Shown here: positions 13,164-26,800 of the stretch, one piece after another
Position numbering within the stretch: the first letter of the stretch is position 1
Layout: every line of letters starts with the position of its first letter
Assembly: GCA_018894105.1 (NCBI GenBank)
Contig: CM032117.1
Coordinates: 43,200,501 to 43,264,500, forward strand
DNA length: 64,000 nucleotides
DNA from: Jacaranda mimosifolia
Taxonomy: Eukaryota; Streptophyta; Magnoliopsida; Lamiales; Bignoniaceae
Direction: 5' to 3'
Position numbers and translations under genes: made by a program
Notes under the pieces: generated by a model
What the model saw: only the letters and a program-made list of their open reading frames with translations
Told to the model about the DNA's origin: nothing
Databases searched by the model: none

Positions 13164-14690
13164 TCATATTGCGCTATAACCTCACGTGGGTTGTCGGAAT
13201 AATACAGATCCAAGAAATGCAATATTGTAGGAAATTTGATATTCTAATTAAATATATATATATATATGTATATTATTGTACAAGAAAAATATCCTTCTCC
13301 AAGTCTTCTTCCATATTAAAATGAGATATAATTTTCTATTACCAATATCTTATTTAATATTAATTTGATATTCCTCATCAAATTTATTCTACTGTGGGGA
13401 AATTCAATATATTTCCTAACAATATGTTGCTTTGCGAATTGAAAACTGAATTATGAATTCATGGAAAAAAGGAACAACATAAATCGATTTGATTCTTATT
13501 TTATACGCATAAGTTTGGTGTTATATGTGGAAACAAATTGAGTTGAGCATGAAAAATAATATATATATATATATATGTCTATTGTCAAGCTTTCATGAGC
13601 TCTAAGATATTCTGTGCGGTGAAAAAAGATTATGAACTTAAATCTTGCATCGCATTTAGGATGGGGCTTGATCAATTTTTTTGTGATTAATTAATTATGT
13701 CTTTTAAAAACAATTCATTAAAAGAATAGAATAAGTTGAGTTTTATTTCACAATCAATTTAAAACCCTTCAATCCTCAACTAGTTTATGTTTGAATTTTT
13801 GTGATCATAATTTGAGCAAATCAAAACACTTCATTTCACTTTCCAATCGAATTTAAACCTTCTTGATCAGCAGTTGATTGAATCAAAAACTATTTAGTCA
13901 CCATCTGATTGGTTCAAAACCTTTTTGATTATTACTTGTAAGAAAACCCAACCTTGGTTTTGGTCGGGTTCCTTCTTTAAAAATATCTAGAAGTTGAATG
14001 TTTACTCACAATCATCTTTATGCTAGTAGTTAGAACTCAATAATTTGGATAGGACTATGAGAGTAGGAGAGTTTAAATTGTTGTAAATAAGCTTTAAAAT
14101 TTCCTCAATTATTCATTTATTTTCAATATTTTATTTTATTCATTGTGCCAATTTAATTTTTATTTATTTAGGGTTATGGCCCATTTATTATATCAACTTT
14201 ATTGTGGTGTTATGATATTTGACCATTTTATTATATATATTCATGTGGCCCATTTACTATTGTATTTATTATGATTTTATTAGTTTTTATGAGGTCACGA
14301 AATTATTCATAATGGTCAAATCCTCTTCATCTATTTAAAGAGCCATTACCTTCTCATTTGAAGACCAGATTTGATGAGTTTGTTAGAGGTTTTTTCACTT
14401 CGTACTCCCACAAGATTTGTGTTTTTGGTAATGTGACTATGGATTGGTTCCTAATCTCCTTGTAGTTGTGCACATAAGATGAGACACCACTGTGAGCATT
14501 GAGTTTTATCTTGAAGTCATGATTAGCTACTAGTGCCCGCACGAAGGGAGACAAATAGGCAATCATGGCTTTAGGACAACGATACATAAGGGGAATGTTC
14601 AGAGCCTGTTTACCTTCAAGTAAGGAGAAAATGGAACCCAAAGGGAGTTTGCCTAGTAGTTCACCAATCCCACTCCGGAAGCACCAACCC
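13164..14690. other. AT-rich intergenic DNA, possibly 5' LTR of the downstream Tat relic
   Basis: No gene recognised. It contains (AT)n runs (about 13254-13270 and 13558-13576). A minus-strand frame of 112 codons at 14354-14692 matches nothing I know and ends where the Tat gag-like frame begins. From its position before the gag-like segment, part of this stretch could be the element's 5' LTR, for instance around the TATTTAAAGAGCC sequence near 14332. I could not define LTR ends. Confidence 0.35.
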
Positions 14691-14699
14691 ATGCTGGAA

Positions 14700-17600
14700 G
14701 TTGGGTGAGAGCCTTCATGCAGAGGCTATACCTAGGATCTTTCTTCGAGCTTTGATTCAAAAACCTACTAATAGATATGATGACCCATTGTGTATAGTAC
14801 AAAAAGTACATACACATGAAGAAAGCCTACAGTGCTAAGTTGAAGGAGTTAGGGAAGAAAAAATGAAAGAAGAGAGGACATAAGCTCAACATAAAGGCCC
14901 AAATCAAAAGAGAAGATAAAAAATGCCCCATTCATCTAGAAGTTTAAATACTACACTCCTTTGAAACTATCCACGGAATAAGTAACACTAACCATTGAAC
15001 TAAAAGACTTATTATATCAACTACAGAAAGTAATGAAGGCCCCTACCCAACCATATTGTATAAGTTTTGTAGATTTTATAGTGAATAATGGGCATGTCAC
15101 CGAGGAATGTTGCCACTTGAAAAATGAATTGGCAAAATTGGTATAGAGCAATCATCTTTATAAATTTGTTGGGGAGATGAATTTATTGGGGTTAGGCCAC
15201 CTCAGCCCTCTACACAACCTAGTTATCCTAGGGAGGCTCAACCTCATTTGGAAATCTGACGTAAGGGAAAAAAGAGACAAGAATATGAAGTTGGAGAGCT
15301 TAAAAGTGAAAAACCTCATCCTCGAGGAGTTATAGACATGATATATAGAGTGTTGATGGATGAAGATACACATAATGCCCGGTGAGCTTGAGCTAGAGAA
15401 CTAGCTCACTGAGCAAAGATGATAAAGATAGCTCTCTTTACTGCCATGCTAGGCCTTGTAATATAATTTGGCTCATCAAACTTAGAGAATACCATGCACA
15501 CATTAGAATCTTAATCATCACAACCATGATTGCTGATTATAAGGTCGCTCATATCTCTATTGATTGCAAAAGCTTGACTCACATTCTATTCTTTGATGTC
15601 TTTCAGAAAATGAAGCCAAACATCTGGTTGGAGCCTATGGAGACATCCCCATTCATATTCGTAGGAGAATCAATTTGGCCAAAGGGGAACATTATTTTGC
15701 TCATCCCCTAAGGGGTGGGGTATATCATAAGATGTAGAGCTCTTAGTGATTGATGTCCCATGGTTGGCCCATGTTGAGTATTTTCCAAGTAATAGCATCA
15801 CCTTATCATATGAAATTAAAAGTATATTGTGGATGAAGTAATGGGAGACTAATACACAACCCAAAAGTGTTATGTAGATGAAATAAGAAAAAGGGATGGA
15901 AAATAGAACATAATGTAACAAATTGTCCAAGTCGAGCTCGAGCTCGAGCAAGCCCCCAAGTAAAAATGAGGAAACATTAGAATATGGATCCAGTAAAACT
16001 ACTCATTATGAAATGGTCCACATGAGCCAAAAAAATTTACCAAGATCGGTTTAGAGCTTAGTCCATACTTGGCTAGAGAGATTGTAGTTATTGAGAGAAT
16101 ATGTGGATATCTTTAATTTAACAACTTGAGATTGGCTAAGGATATATCCCAAATTATGGAACAAAGGTTGAATGTAGATTCGAAAATTAAACTAGTAAAG
16201 TAAAAGAAGAAGCACTTCACACATGAGAAAGATCTAATCATATAGGTAGAGGTGCAAAGATTATTGGATTTTGGGCATGTGGTAAAAACCCAATTCCTTA
16301 AATGGATGTCAGATGTGATACTTGTGCCTAAAAATATTGATAAAATGAAGGATATGCATTAACTTTTGGGATCTTAATAAAGCTTGCTCATAGGACTTAT
16401 GCCCTTTGCATTGGATAGACCAATTGGTAGACTCCACAATCGGAGATGAACTGCTTAGCACGAAAAAAACATCTTAAGGATATCATTAGATACCCTTTCA
16501 TCATAAAGACAAGAAAAAGGAAAGCTTTACAACATCAAAAAGGCACTTAATGTTATATTCTTATACCTTTCGATCTCAAGAATACATGTGCCACCTATTA
16601 AAATCTAAAAGATCAGATGTCCAAGAAGCAACTCTACCTAGAACATCAGAAGTATATATGGATGACATATTAGTTAAGAGCAAAAAATAATAGCCATAAA
16701 GCCGACTTTGCATAAATATTTAATACACTGTAGAAATTTGTTATGAAGCTGAACACTGCCAAGTGTGAGTGAAGAACGGGAATTTATGGGCTATCTAGTC
16801 ACTAAGCAAGGAAAAAAAGCTAATTTAGAAAAGATACAAGCAATATAAGAAATTAGCCTGCGTCGCAACATTAATGAGGTTCAATAGCTAGTTAGAACAA
16901 TTGATGCACTTAGCGACTTGATTTCCATGTCAACGTATAGAAGTTTCCAGTTCTTCGAAATCCTTAAGAAGACACAAGTTTGAATAGGGTGAGAAAGCAC
17001 AAGCTACCTTCAAAGCACTCAGGAAATACTTGGTAGAGTTACCCTTACTAACCAAACCAGCTAAGGAGGAATCCTTATTCTTATACCTAGTCATCTCAAA
17101 ACAGGCAGTCACCTCGATTTTACAAAGGGATGAGAGAGTTGCCTAAGAGCTAATATATTGTAAGTTACAAAGATAAGATACATCAGAACAAAAAAATTGG
17201 CCTTTGTATTGGAAATAATAGCTGGGAGATTAAGGACATATTTCCTATCCCACCTCATCTAATTCGAACTAATCAACTCTTAAAGCAAATCCTAGATGAA
17301 CCTGATGCGGTTGGGTGCTTAGTTAAATATGGTTTGGAGTTAGGCAAGTATGGCATACAATATACTACTAAGACAACCATCAAAGTACAAACCTTGGAGG
17401 ATGTTGTCACCTTTGATGATGTTGACCTGTGGTTAGTGCATGTTGATGACTCACAAGGCAGCACATAAGTGGAACAAGAATTGTGCTCACTTTGCCTTCA
17501 AGAGACGAACTGGAACTTGCTTTGAAGTTTTGTGTTAAGGTCTCTAATAAAGAGGTTGAGTATGAAGGTTTAATAGTCAAGATTAAGACGGTAATCAAAT

Positions 17601-19030
17601 GAGGAGCTTGCTGCGTGAAGGTACATAATTGCTCACAACATGTCTCCAAATAAATAGATAAACAGTATGATGCCAAAAGAGAGAGAATGGCTAAATATCT
17701 GGATCAAGTCGAGAAGCTTTTGGAACAGTTAAACAAGCTGCACATGATACAAATACTAGTGAGAGGAAAATGCTAAAGAAGATCAAGTGGCTAGTTACCA
17801 ACAAATTGTAAGACTCGGGCTATAAATACTAAAGAGCTAGAAAACATTGGTTGGTAATAGGAAATATGGAATGTAAAGAAGGAGAATGATAGACGAGTTC
17901 CCATCTGATGCTCTTACAATATATGCAAAATTGTGGATTATGGCTGCTCAATTATGGTTGATGATATATTATATAAAAGATGATAAACCTATCCCTTATT
18001 GAGATCCTTAACCGTAAATGAGAGAGAATATACCTTGAAACAAATATATGATAAATAAATTACTTTGGCGAAGCAGCCTTGGTGACTAAGGTTTTGAGGA
18101 TCTAGTATTTATGGCCCGCCATATAATTTAATATGGGCAAGATAGCCCGCAAGTGTAAAAGGTGCTAAAAACATGTTGCATCTATCCATCAACCCACCAA
18201 ACTGATTCATGCCATGAGTTTGCACTATCTTTTCGTTGAAGGAAATTCCTGCTGGTAGCTGTGAACTATTCCAGTAAGCATATTGAAGCTATATTAGTGC
18301 AAATAATAGATGGAATATACCGAAGTCATCTTAGCATGGATAATAGAGGGAGAAGTCATAAAATTCTTATGACAAATAATAACATATTGGTACAGATTTC
18401 TAAGAAAATTAGTATCAGACAATGGCAAACAGTTCCAAGAAGCTAAAATTCAAGCCTGGTGCAAAGAGATGAAGATAGTGTTTCTGTTTGGTCTCATATC
18501 CTTAGACCAATGGACAAGTAAAGGTCACTAACATGATTATTCTTCAACGATTGAAGTCAAGATTCAATCGAGCTGGGGGAAGCTAAGTGGATGAACTACC
18601 TAGTACATTATGTGCTTATTAGATTACAGCCCCAAGCACCACAAGAGAACTCCATTTAATTTGGTGTGTGGTGGAAGCTTTGATCCCAACAAGATAAGAG
18701 TAGAAACTTAATGTGTATTAGCATACATTTCAGAAGACAATGAAGAGTATGTGAAAAATTAGTTGGACTTGATAGAGGAAAGAAGAAAACAAGCCAATCT
18801 AAGGATGGTCAAGCACAAAGAGAGAATCTAGACAATTTTCAATAAGAAAGTAAAATCGCAAAACTTTCAGGTTGAAGATTTGGCATTGCAGAAAGCAGAG
18901 ACTAGCAACGCAATAGAAAATTTGGGCTCAAATCAAGAAGGCCTTTTAAGGTGATAAAGGTTCTTCCTAGAGGGGCTTATAAATTGGAAAACATTGAAGG
19001 AAAATATTGCAAATGCCTTGGAATATGTAG
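14700..19030 (+). mobile_element. Decayed Ty3/gypsy retrotransposon, Tat lineage (gag-PR-RT-RNase H-INT relic)
   Basis: Plus-strand frames, broken by many stops and shifts, follow gag-pol order. A gag region (about 14700-15400) has the CxFH...GHxTEECYHLKN-like zinc-knuckle block. A protease region (15526-15711) has the expected D-S-G-S site degraded to DCKS, followed by ILFFDVFQKM. Reverse transcriptase (about 16250-17130) contains VYMDDILVKS near 16650-16685 with the catalytic DD intact. RNase H-like segments run about 17200-17760, and an integrase with the D-N-G-K-Q-F block sits near 18415-18435, continuing to a C-terminal region near 19000. This order and wording are typical of the plant Tat/Retand group. 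Not functional. LTR borders not found. Confidence 0.85.
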
Positions 19031-19189
19031 AACTTGAAGTAAATTTACATGTAACCTTCTTGAATTTTTGTTTATAATTAGCTTTTTAAATTATCAAATT
19101 GGCATTTTTTGTTTTTAAATAATGCTTAGTATGCAATAAATAAAAGTGGGAGTTATCACAACATTTTGCAAATCCATATTATCATTGTG

Positions 19190-19770
19190 AACCTTATTGG
19201 TAAATGAGCTAGTTCGAATTAGCTGCAATAGTACTTAACTATAGTAACTAAATTGACTCAGAGGAACCTTAACACTTTCAAAGTGTATAAACTAAACAGC
19301 TTGGATAAGTTACAACACAGCCAAATGAATAAATTCAATTAGCTCAAAATCCTAACACCTTCCAATTGTATAAGCTAAATAGTTCAAATGAGCTACAATA
19401 CTACTTAAGAATATAAACTAAACTAAACTAACTTATAAAAGCTCTAACACTTCCCAAGTGTATTAACTAAATAGCTCGGATGAGCTATAATAAGAAAGTG
19501 TACAAATTAAATCGATTCGAATAAGCCTGAACATTTTTCAAATTTGTAAACCAAATAGCTTGGATGAGCTATAACATAAACTAGCTATATGAACTAAGTC
19601 AGGTCGAAGAGTCCTCACCAGAATATAAATTAATCAGTATGATTGAATTGATATAGTATCTTGGCAAATTAAATTGATGCAAAGGATCAACACTCCAATT
19701 GTGTAACTAAAACAGCTTAGATGAGTGATTACAATATATAAGCAGGTTGGATGCACTATGACTGCAAACT
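19190..19770 (+). repeat. Degenerate tandem repeats downstream of Tat integrase
   Basis: A unit of roughly 75-110 bp recurs several times. It carries words such as CTAAATAGCT, GATGAGCTATAA and AACACTTCCAAGTGTAT. Copies are strongly diverged and unit length varies. The array lies between the integrase end and the next ORF relic, the same relative place as the array beside the second Tat relic (33855-34280). Tat elements are known to carry tandem arrays in their untranslated 3' part. Confidence 0.6.
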
Positions 19771-19861
19771 ATGTTGTAGACTTTTTGTTGTATAGAAACC
19801 CAAAACCAACTCAAATAATCCAAGATATGAGCAAAAATATACATAGATTGATATCAAAAGT

Positions 19862-21000
19862 TTAGTACAAATAATCAAATTGTCGACATTCACATTTTAT
19901 TACAAACTTTTCTAAGGGGCAGTGGGGTAGGGAAGTAGTGTCTTCCTCTAACATAAGGTTGAAAATCTCAAATTCAGGAGGCAAAGTAGCGGGAGCAGCA
20001 GGTGAAGATGTTAGGATCAATATGGGGTCCTCATCCTCGGAATTAGAAGCATGGCCTAGAGACCCAGGTCCTGGTTTGTGCTGGTCTCTGCATGACCTAT
20101 CTCTAAGGTCCCATTCAACTCCAAATAGTCTATACAAGTGTCCACTATATTATAATAATTACTAAGAGCATTCTCGATGAGCTCCTACTTATACTTGACA
20201 CTTTTCTTGAAGTCAATCTTTTGAGATTGCCAACTTGTTTCCAAATAGTCACGGCCTTCTTGAGTAGAAGAAAAGACATCAGAAAAGTATATCGCCCTTT
20301 GCGTCGCCCCTCCTCAAGAGCCCTTCCCATTACTTTATGCTGAATACGAGCTAGTATACTCAATAATTTGATCTTTTGCTTTGTGTAGAGCAAATACTTT
20401 GTCTTCGTATTGTTGTTTGACGGAATTCAGGTGCATCTTAAATTCATCAGATTTCCTCACCTCCTATTTAAGGCGAGTCAGTTCGGCTGCAAGCTTACAA
20501 TGCCTAGCCTTCAGCTTATTGTGTGCATCCTACTAGCCCGCTAGAATTCCCTAGCTAAAATGCTCACCTACAAATAGACATCTTTAGAACTAGATTGGAA
20601 TACAGTTCTACCAAAAGAAATGTGGTTTACATTAGACATCTGAGAGATAATCTAGGCTTGCAACTCAAAAAGTTGCATACTGTCCAATAGTTGCTGATCC
20701 AAGCTCGATGACAACCCTCTAAGAAAGTCGTTTCCCTAGGAATGGGATGTATCATTTAGAATGGAGTTGCTGACCATGAGGAAATTGTTAGTCAAGCAAG
20801 CTCAGCAGTATGACAACAAACTCAGCTCTTCCCAAACTTTAGCAATCTTGTCCTCTATGCGGATAAGTACCACTAGTGGAGAAAGTTGAGTTAACGGAGC
20901 AACATGGCATTTGGCAATGGATCATAAGCCGCGCTAGTTTAATGACCCGCTTAAGGGCAAGGAGCTCAAACTCCTAGCTTTGCTAGTAGATATCCTAGAT
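19862..21000 (-). pseudogene. Antisense ORF relic between Tat pol and its presumed 3' LTR
   Basis: Minus-strand frames at 20393-20145 and 20137-19862 and the stretch to about 21000 read, across stops and shifts, like one protein. A charged helical part is followed by an aromatic/acidic block near 20300-20160 (...FSDVFSSTQEGRDYLETSW...) and an acidic, proline-rich tail. This resembles the antisense extra ORFs described in Tat/Ogre-type elements between pol and the 3' LTR. Function unknown; the match is by architecture and memory only. Confidence 0.4.
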
Positions 21001-23300
21001 TGGTCGCAGAGCTAATTGTTCTTCTTTTAGCTACTACTGTTAGTGGCTACAGCAGTAGCGAGAATAAAGACTTTATCAAAAGAATTTCTTCAAACACACA
21101 ATAAAATTAACATTGACTTAATTAAAATATTCAAAGCAGAAGTGGCAAAGAAAGTACCGATGGCCTCAAGCAATTCCTCTGCTTTTGAACTTCAAGCAAA
21201 ATGGTAGAGGAACCCTAATTGCTCCAGGTAAGATACTTGGAATTGATACATATTGAGATTATCTAAGATTTGTTGACGTGTTATAGGTCAGGGATAGTAA
21301 CAAGAGGAACTCTCAGATAGGAGTGTATCTCTCAAGACAATGGGGAAACCCTAATGTTCAGATAAAGAAATGTAGAAATAGCTCTCTTGTCAAAACTTCA
21401 TAGAGGTCGGACAATTAGATAGAAAGCTACTTCCTTCTCAAGAAGAAAAATAAAATAGCCTGAGCTTTGAGGACTTCGAAGAAAAGAAGGAATAAAACAA
21501 GGTGGCAATAGGCTTTACTGCTGCAAATCATAATGTAGAAAAACCCAGCTAAGATATTAAAAGAATTAGGGGTAAATTAGTTCAAAAAAATACGTGAACC
21601 CCAAAATACTAGAGAAAACAGTTAGGTTATGGAAAGAATAGCCCCTCTACATTTGACCAGAGTGAAAGTAAAGGAATCCTATAAAAGGGAGATATGGTAA
21701 ATCTATGCATCATGCAACACTATTTGGTAGTCTGGGGTACAACTATTATCTCCTAAGCTTAATGCTCTTGCGCCTAGTTATCTTAGATGGTAAATTTCAT
21801 AGAAGGCTATTAGCCATTGAAGAAATTATTTCGCGCTTATTGTCTCACATTATCTCATTATCTAAGCTAGTGTTGGAGTCAGTGGAGTTTTAACTAGAGG
21901 GTGTGTTAAGATGAGAAAGGTCAAGATCCTAGTTAATAATAATGGTTATTTTCAAGCCTTTCACAAGAAACTTAAAGAAAATTCTAAGAAAATCCAAAAA
22001 AATGCACAAAGAGAAACAATACAAAACAAAGGATAATATGCTAAATAAATAAGAGGAAAAAATCAGAAATAAAATGTGTTCCCCCTAAGTGATGGAAAAA
22101 TGAGAATAAGGCAATGCTAGTGACAGAGACAGCGAGTGACAGGAAGTAGAAGACTGAACGTGAAGAAAGATGAGAAAAGGAGAATAAGGGGGGTTTAGAA
22201 ATTCAAAAGAATAATTTATAGGAGTTTCGAGGGATGCCTGAAAGGCGCTTTTAGTCTCCAAGACCATCAACATCATTCACATGTCTTCATCTAGAATAAT
22301 CCCCAAAAAGGCACTGGTTTTGGAACCACACTAGCAATCAGAATTAAATGTGCGCCATAGGTTGATACTTCGAAGGAAGAAAGAGAAGAGACTATTCATT
22401 TCAATAGACAAGAAGTTTGGCGGGATCTAGTTCACACATACAAGATATGACACCCGCAAGAGTTCTCTTAGCTCGAAAGTCTTGCCAAGTTGAGAAAACT
22501 AAAAAAAGGGACGTGAGTTATGCTTTTGGGTAATGCAAGCCCAAGCAATCCATGCCCAAACTCAACAAGAACTGCAGAATCCCAAGATCAAACAAAATTG
22601 TCCAAGCTTAGGTGAATTGGCCTTAAGAAATGGATGGCCAACTTGCAACCTAAATAAAATCCAACCACTAGAGCTACCCAAGTAAAAGTTCTATAGTTAG
22701 ATGCCCGAATTGAAACCACGGCAGAGTAAAGACCAATGGGGGGCACATTACATAATCTTAATGGTCAAGCTAAGGCAACTATCTAGAGAACTAATAGAAC
22801 CTTTGACTGATAGATAAATGTCAAGCTAAAGGACGCCATGCATAATAGAGTTGGGATTGAGCCTCTCCCATACGCCGAGCTAAGGGGTAGTCACCCCAAA
22901 AATCTGCACACCTGATAAATATCTTCCTAATAGTGTCGAGATTTAGGGGATTTGTTGGATAAAATAGTGAGAATAGTGGAGGAGGCAGTGAGGAAATCGT
23001 TGAAAAGGAAAAGTCGAGTGATTCTAGGATTAGAATATAAATAGCAGTGTACCATTTCAATAAAGGAAGATGAACATTTCCATAAAAAAAGATTATTTTA
23101 CCATCTTCTTTTTCAGAATATATTTTTTGGTGTTCAATACAGCTTTTGTTTAACTTGATTTGTTTTGATTGATGCAGTCAGTTGCATCACTGGCCTTCTT
23201 TCAGTTACCATATCTAATAAACTGCAATTCAGAAGATTAATCATATTGATGTTCCTCTTGATTTTTATTTTGGAATTGCTCAAGTCCAGCCAGCCATGGG
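21001..23300 (+). other. Probable Tat LTR material, no gene
   Basis: No conserved coding sequence. Two plus-strand promoter-like signals occur: CTATAAAAGGGAG near 21678 and ATATAAATAGCAG near 23035, the latter followed by CAATAAAGG, a common layout at the U3/R part of plant LTRs. It follows the antisense ORF relic, where the 3' LTR of the Tat element is expected. LTR boundaries and a matching 5' copy were not established. Confidence 0.35.
21674..21690 (+). promoter_or_regulatory. TATA-box-like signal in presumed LTR
   Basis: CTATAAAAGGGAG is a near-ideal plant TATA box with GC-leaning flank, lying downstream of the Tat pol and antisense ORF relics. It may have driven the retrotransposon. Activity is inferred only. 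Confidence 0.35.
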
Positions 23301-23872
23301 CCTAGGGAGTGTAAACACTGTTCAAATGGTCATTCAAAATATTAGGATAAGCAGAAAACCGAAACTGTTAGGCAACCTATGTACTACTCATATGAACATA
23401 AGCAAGTGCCAAGCACGTTAAACTTCTAAATAACCAAACTTGTGACAAAAACTCGGTCAACTGCAAACAAACCAGTGTTTCACTATGTGGCTGTAGTGAA
23501 CTAGACCTACAGTAAAAGAGTATTTCATTCACCACTTTGGGATGGTTCTTATCGTCACCTCAATTAAAAGTCTTGTGCCCTTGATGTTGGGAAAAGGGAA
23601 ATAGAAAATGGGAAATATGTATGTGCGTGAATAATTCGGGGAAAAGATGTTTGATAGTTTATGAATCAAACCCCATTAGTTATAACTCATCTACAAAATG
23701 AAAATTTCTGAACATTTGGGTTGTCTTCCAAAATATTGTCCGAGCCTCAAATTTCATCAATAGCCCGCATCACACCTGGCCCTGGCAACAACCATATCTG
23801 CTTGTGATGCAATATTTTGGTGGTAGCCAAAATTATCCTCTGATAAACAAAAAATTCTCATGAAAATGACCT

Positions 23873-26800
23873 CTATGCAAACATTTCAGAGTCAATTTGC
23901 TGAATATTTGGGAAGATCTGTCTCAAAGTAGAGACATAGTCCGGAGAACTTGCCTGCAAAGTGCGAAGAATCATCAGAAAAACAAACTTAATTGAGAAGA
24001 TAAAAGGGCAAAGGGAGACAAAACATGAGCAATTGGCCAAGCCATTAGCATATCACACTATTAGAAGGATATGCTTTGTTTGCTGAATTGGTCTTTCTCA
24101 ACCAGTAAGCTTGCACTTGGTAAACAAGATGAAGCTTAGCCAATTGATATAACTCAGGATAGGAAGGACATATAAGTACATACACATGGATTGCGCTCAA
24201 GGTAGATGGTGGTGAGATTCTCTCTGAAACTGGCAACAGCTTCAGCTATGTTATCGAGTGATGTTATTTGGTTGTCATTAAGCCACAGATCTTCTAACCT
24301 GCAGACATATACTCAGGATAAGGAAGGTGAAGTTATGCAAAATAAAGATGAGTAAGTTATGACTTGGTTAAATTGATTTTCATACTTTCCCAAGTTCGCA
24401 ATGTCATTTATTTCTGTGATCTTATTTGATGATACATCCAAGACCCGGAGGTTGACTAGAGTTGATAAGCCTTCCATTTGTGCAATACCATTATGGCTCA
24501 AGTATAATTCTTCTAGGGCAGCACATTCCTGCATATAATGGAAAAAAAAGTAGGACACAAAACAGCAAATGTAGTCTGTAATTCTATAGAAAGCATTTAA
24601 TAGAAAAGTTGAATTTGAAGTATTTCTATAACAATTAACAGCATATAAAGTCCATGCTAGCCACCTCAAGTCCTGTCATAGAAGTTAATCGATTGCTTTG
24701 AAGGCTGAGCTTCTTAACGCATTTTAGCCCACAAAGGTTAATGGCACGAATGCGATTGCGCCCAAGCCATAGCTCTTGCAAGGATGATAAGTACTGTAGG
24801 TTCTCCATTACCTGATAATCATACCCAGTTCATTAATAGCTACACAACTTCTGAAAAAATAAAGAACACCCACTGTTCCATCAATAATTAAAGATTGGCA
24901 GCTAGTTGAAGCACAGTCAACCATGTGTGGTTTTCCAATATAAGCTGCCATTTCTTAGAAATGAGGAAGAAATGATTTCCTAAATGCTATAGCAAAGAGA
25001 TAAACACCCAATCATTTTGCAAGATTTGGATTATTCAGAATTTCAAATTTTGGTAACTCAAAATCTCAGACCTCACTCCATAAGGTTTCAAATAAGTTCA
25101 TATTCCAATCTCTTGAGCTACAATCATTTCATCCATGATCAATGAAGGACCTCTAAGAACCCATGAAAATCAACATCAGAAAAGAAAATGTTTTACTGTT
25201 CACAGAATTTGTTAATTCCTATATGCTTTTGCATAACTAGAAGTAATATAATTAATCATTCTTAAAGAAATGGACCAAACCCGTAATTTGTTGGATCCTA
25301 GCTCAAGAATTTGCAGCTCATGGAAGTGCTCAATCTCCTCCATCTTTGTCACTTCATTTTTAGACACATAAAGTTCTTTGAGTGTGTTGGAAACCTTGGA
25401 CAACCCATTAAGTGAAGAAATCTCATTAAAGGAAACGTCAAAGACCAGAAGCATTTTGAATATGCTAACATCTGGAATTTTCTTCAGCTGATTATCCCTC
25501 AGCACTAGCTCCTGGAGAAAAACAAAAAAGAGATTATTATTTCAACAATAACCAAATTATTTCAGACCCTTAACCTTACCCCAAAAATGCTTTGACAACA
25601 TAAGTTACATAACAACCTCAAAGCCAGCGTATCATAGTGAAAGAAGCCACAGAGACAGGCTAAAAGTATTGATCAGGCTAAATTTTTGTATTATTTTACA
25701 AAGTCAAGCTTGACCCTCGTCAATCCCTTAAGCAGCAACAGAGGGCTAAAGCAGCAAAAAATAGCAATATGCGACTGTTCTGATCATCAAGAAAATATGC
25801 TGCCAAGAATACACATACTTCTGTAAACATACTGTCATACTAAACATGCACATACATAGAGGTAATAAAATAATTTGAATCTTAGCTTCAAGATTTCAGT
25901 TTTTAATAAGGGTTAATCTTCATTAAGGATTCTCTTTTGCAACTAAATTATCTAATAAGGGTTAATCTTTATTGAGGATTGTCTTTTGTAACTTATCAGG
26001 GCGACAAGTATGTGATACCAGAAGTTACAAAAAATTGGGAGAAGGAACACAAGAAAGCTAGAGAAATGAATTCAGCAATAAATGTTCCTAGTTTACAACT
26101 CAATAAAATCAAAATATAAAGGAAACCAGACTGAAACCAAAAAACTGATCAGTTCCTCTCTTGGCCATCCTACTGTTTATTGAATATTGAGAATGGAGGA
26201 ACAAGTGCGCTTGCTTAATGGTTTGCCACGATGTTATATGGGAGTCACCAGCTGAAGACTATTAGATGCGAAATCCTAACTAACCGTGTATTAATTGTTG
26301 TAATACACTTCTTAACACATAACTAACTAACAACTCCTATTAACAAAATTGTTGGATACTAAATGAAGAGCTTTTTTTTTTTTTTTTTTCCTTCGTTGAA
26401 GTTGCATTCCACTTATAAAATTGTTCTTCCTCCCTCCCTCCCTTTTATTTTCACACCTTTATATGGTAGTTAACGTTGTCTTTTCATTCATGGGCTTCCC
26501 ACAATTCAGTATTGCTATGCGCTTCTCTTTTTTATTCTAGTTCTTAGTTCTACACTTCATCCATTAAATTTGTTGCACTTCATTCACCTGAGGATGCCAT
26601 TGGAAATTTTGAGAGAAAATTATCAACATATGAAGAGGAAATGCCAGCCATGCTCACTGCAGTCCAAAACTGGAGACCTTAAGACATACCATCAGAGTTT
26701 GAAGCACTTCATGGAGCAAATGATATCTAGTCCAAGCCAACAAAAATGGCTTGCCAAAGTGATAAGATATGACGGCACCATCAGTTACTAGAAAAAAGCA

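Noticed and set aside
14354..14692. 112-codon minus-strand frame
   Set aside because: No recognised domain. Its right end meets the gag-like frame of the Tat relic, so chance openness in element DNA is likelier than a gene.
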